A DNA stretch of 64,000 nt from Bog-756 sp963835465 (GTDB lineage: Bacteria; Actinomycetota; Acidimicrobiia; Acidimicrobiales; RAAP-2). The translations under genes were made by a program, and so were the position numbers. Location of the stretch: positions 1 through 64,000 of the forward strand of contig CAWIFR010000004.1 in the NCBI GenBank assembly GCA_963835465.1, read 5' to 3'. The notes under the pieces were generated by a model. That model did not search any database, had not been told where the DNA came from, and saw only the letters and a program-made list of their open reading frames with translations. How positions within the stretch are numbered: position 1 is the stretch's first letter; each line of letters starts with the position of its first letter. This document shows, one piece after another, positions 62,938-64,000 of the stretch.

Positions 62938-63924
62938 TCAATAGGGAGGACCGCCCTCGAGGATGCGGCGCGGGTTGTCGACCATCATCGTCTTGATGTC
63001 CTCCTCGCTGATGCCGGCCCGCCGCATCTCGGGGAGCACGTCCTCGGGGATGTGGGTCCACCGCCAGTCCTGCCAGGACCCGTAGGCGGTTGACGGGAAC
63101 CAGTCGACATGGCACATGGCGTCGTGTGACAGGACGATGCGGTCGGCATGGCCGCGCTCACACAGGGCCCGGACCGACTCCACCCGCTCGGCCAGGGTGA
63201 AGGTGGTGAGCCCGAAGTGGTCGAAGCCGAGGTAAGAGCCGTTGGCCAGCAGCGCTTCGTGATACTCGGCATCGAGGGTTCCCCCACTGTGGCCGATGAC
63301 CACCCGGCCGAGGTCCACGCCCTCCTCGGCGAAGATCCGCTGCTGTTCGAGGCCCCAGGGCTGTGGCGGGGTCGGGGTGTGGGTGGTGATGGGCACGCCG
63401 GTCTCCCGGTGGGCCTTGGCCACAGCGCGCAGGACGCGTTCGACCCCAGGGGTCAACCCCTGCTTGTCGGTGGCGCACTTCAGGATGCCGGGGCGCACGC
63501 CGGTGTCGCCAATGCCCTCACGGATCTCCCGCACGAAGAACTCGGTCATCGGCTCGGGCCCCCCGAAGACGGTGTCGGGCCCCCGGAAGTGGAAGTACAT
63601 GGGGACCTCGTTGTAGGTGTACACGCCGGTGGCGACGACGACGTTGATCTCGGGGACCTGCGCGGCCACGGCCACGATCCGGGGGATGAACCGGCCGAGG
63701 CCGATCACCGTCAGGTCCACGATGGTGTCGATCCCGCTGGCCTTCAGTTCCCGCAGGCGGTTGACCGCGGTGTCCTGGGCGTGCTCTTCGTTCCACTCCT
63801 CGGAGGTCTTCTCGATCTCCGGGCTGAGGACGAAGACATGCTCGTGCATGAGGGTCTGACCCAGGTCGGACCCTTCGACCTCGCCCAAGACGGTAGCGAC
63901 GACAGGCACACGCCCTCCCTCCAC
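62938..63924 (-). CDS. Phosphotriesterase-family amidohydrolase
   Basis: A 328-residue TIM-barrel metal hydrolase. The binuclear site is complete: MHEHVF (HxH), the carboxylated Lys in ILKCAT, His in THTPT and GHSGG, and Asp in LSHDAMC. Many family members hydrolyse lactones rather than phosphotriesters, and a lactonase would fit this CoA pathway. Start is GTG 63924 or, with a better GGAGGGAGG spacing, GTG 63909. First visible gene of the minus-strand operon with the crotonase and transporter. Confidence 0.9.
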   Translation of the reverse strand: MEGGRVPVVATVLGEVEGSDLGQTLMHEHVFVLSPEIEKTSEEWNEEHAQDTAVNRLRELKASGIDTIVDLTVIGLGRFIPRIVAVAAQVPEINVVVATGVYTYNEVPMYFHFRGPDTVFGGPEPMTEFFVREIREGIGDTGVRPGILKCATDKQGLTPGVERVLRAVAKAHRETGVPITTHTPTPPQPWGLEQQRIFAEEGVDLGRVVIGHSGGTLDAEYHEALLANGSYLGFDHFGLTTFTLAERVESVRALCERGHADRIVLSHDAMCHVDWFPSTAYGSWQDWRWTHIPEDVLPEMRRAGISEEDIKTMMVDNPRRILEGGPPY

Positions 63925-64000
63925 TTCCCCCTGCCCGTCACGGCGGCGACCGGCGAATGGTTCATGGTACCGGCGCCCACCCGGCCTGCGCTGTCGACAG

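Noticed and set aside
1..64000. CRISPR arrays, tRNA or rRNA genes, insertion sequences, prophage or replication origins
   Set aside because: I looked for regular direct repeats, tRNA-like and rRNA-like segments, transposase or integrase motifs and DnaA-box clusters, and saw none I could support by eye.

Overview
High-GC chromosomal window from an actinobacterium. The clues are an actinobacterial LexA (SOS) box, F420-type enzymes (LLM and DDN families), a mycothiol-dependent DinB-fold enzyme, PASTA Ser/Thr kinase, LytR_C, DUF6458- and DUF6131-like small membrane proteins, and an Eis acetyltransferase. A secreted protein built of GYW/SDGG/FGDA repeats, familiar from Acidimicrobiia, makes that class my best guess; this is inference. 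I recognised no rRNA, tRNA, CRISPR array or intact mobile element.

Layout. 0-5.4 kb: TetR plus a GT1 glycosyltransferase, an SOS-controlled dinB (one frameshift), an erythromycin-esterase-family protein. 5.4-11.3 kb: a decay-rich stretch with two related doc toxin remnants, an SDR remnant and a frameshifted VOC gene between intact genes (DUF1345, LLM oxidoreductase, flavodoxin-like protein, repeat protein). 11.6-20.3 kb: regulatory modules with clear dyads: padR-HAAS-ABC ATPase-permease, arsR-SRPBCC, DDN-tetR, methyltransferase/XRE-cupin. 20.5-26.2 kb: rnz, then a glucoside/xylose operon on the minus strand (GH1, xylB with four frameshifts, xylA) and a hydrolase. 26-38 kb: pirin, SDR, DUF1810, TetR/methyltransferase, small membrane proteins, a QueA-like/SDR operon divergent from SoxR, VOC, Eis, thioesterase. 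38-48 kb: cupin, a phosphofructokinase with pyrophosphate-type residues, LytR_C protein, secreted proteins, alpha/beta hydrolase, NUDIX, PASTA kinase, AI-2E-family exporter.

48.3-64 kb is one dense catabolic region: acyl-CoA ligase, acyl-CoA dehydrogenase, DUF35 protein, Cys-less thiolase-fold protein, CoA transferase, ferredoxin, Rieske oxygenase, a two-domain CoA transferase, nitroreductase, two SDRs, an EamA transporter, a crotonase-fold protein and a phosphotriesterase-family hydrolase. Together they look like oxygenation plus CoA-dependent chain shortening of an unidentified ring-containing or branched acid.

A striking property is about fifteen single-base frameshifts in otherwise well-preserved genes, several at short G or C runs. 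Either the assembly carries uncorrected indels or many genes have recently decayed; the sequence alone cannot decide.
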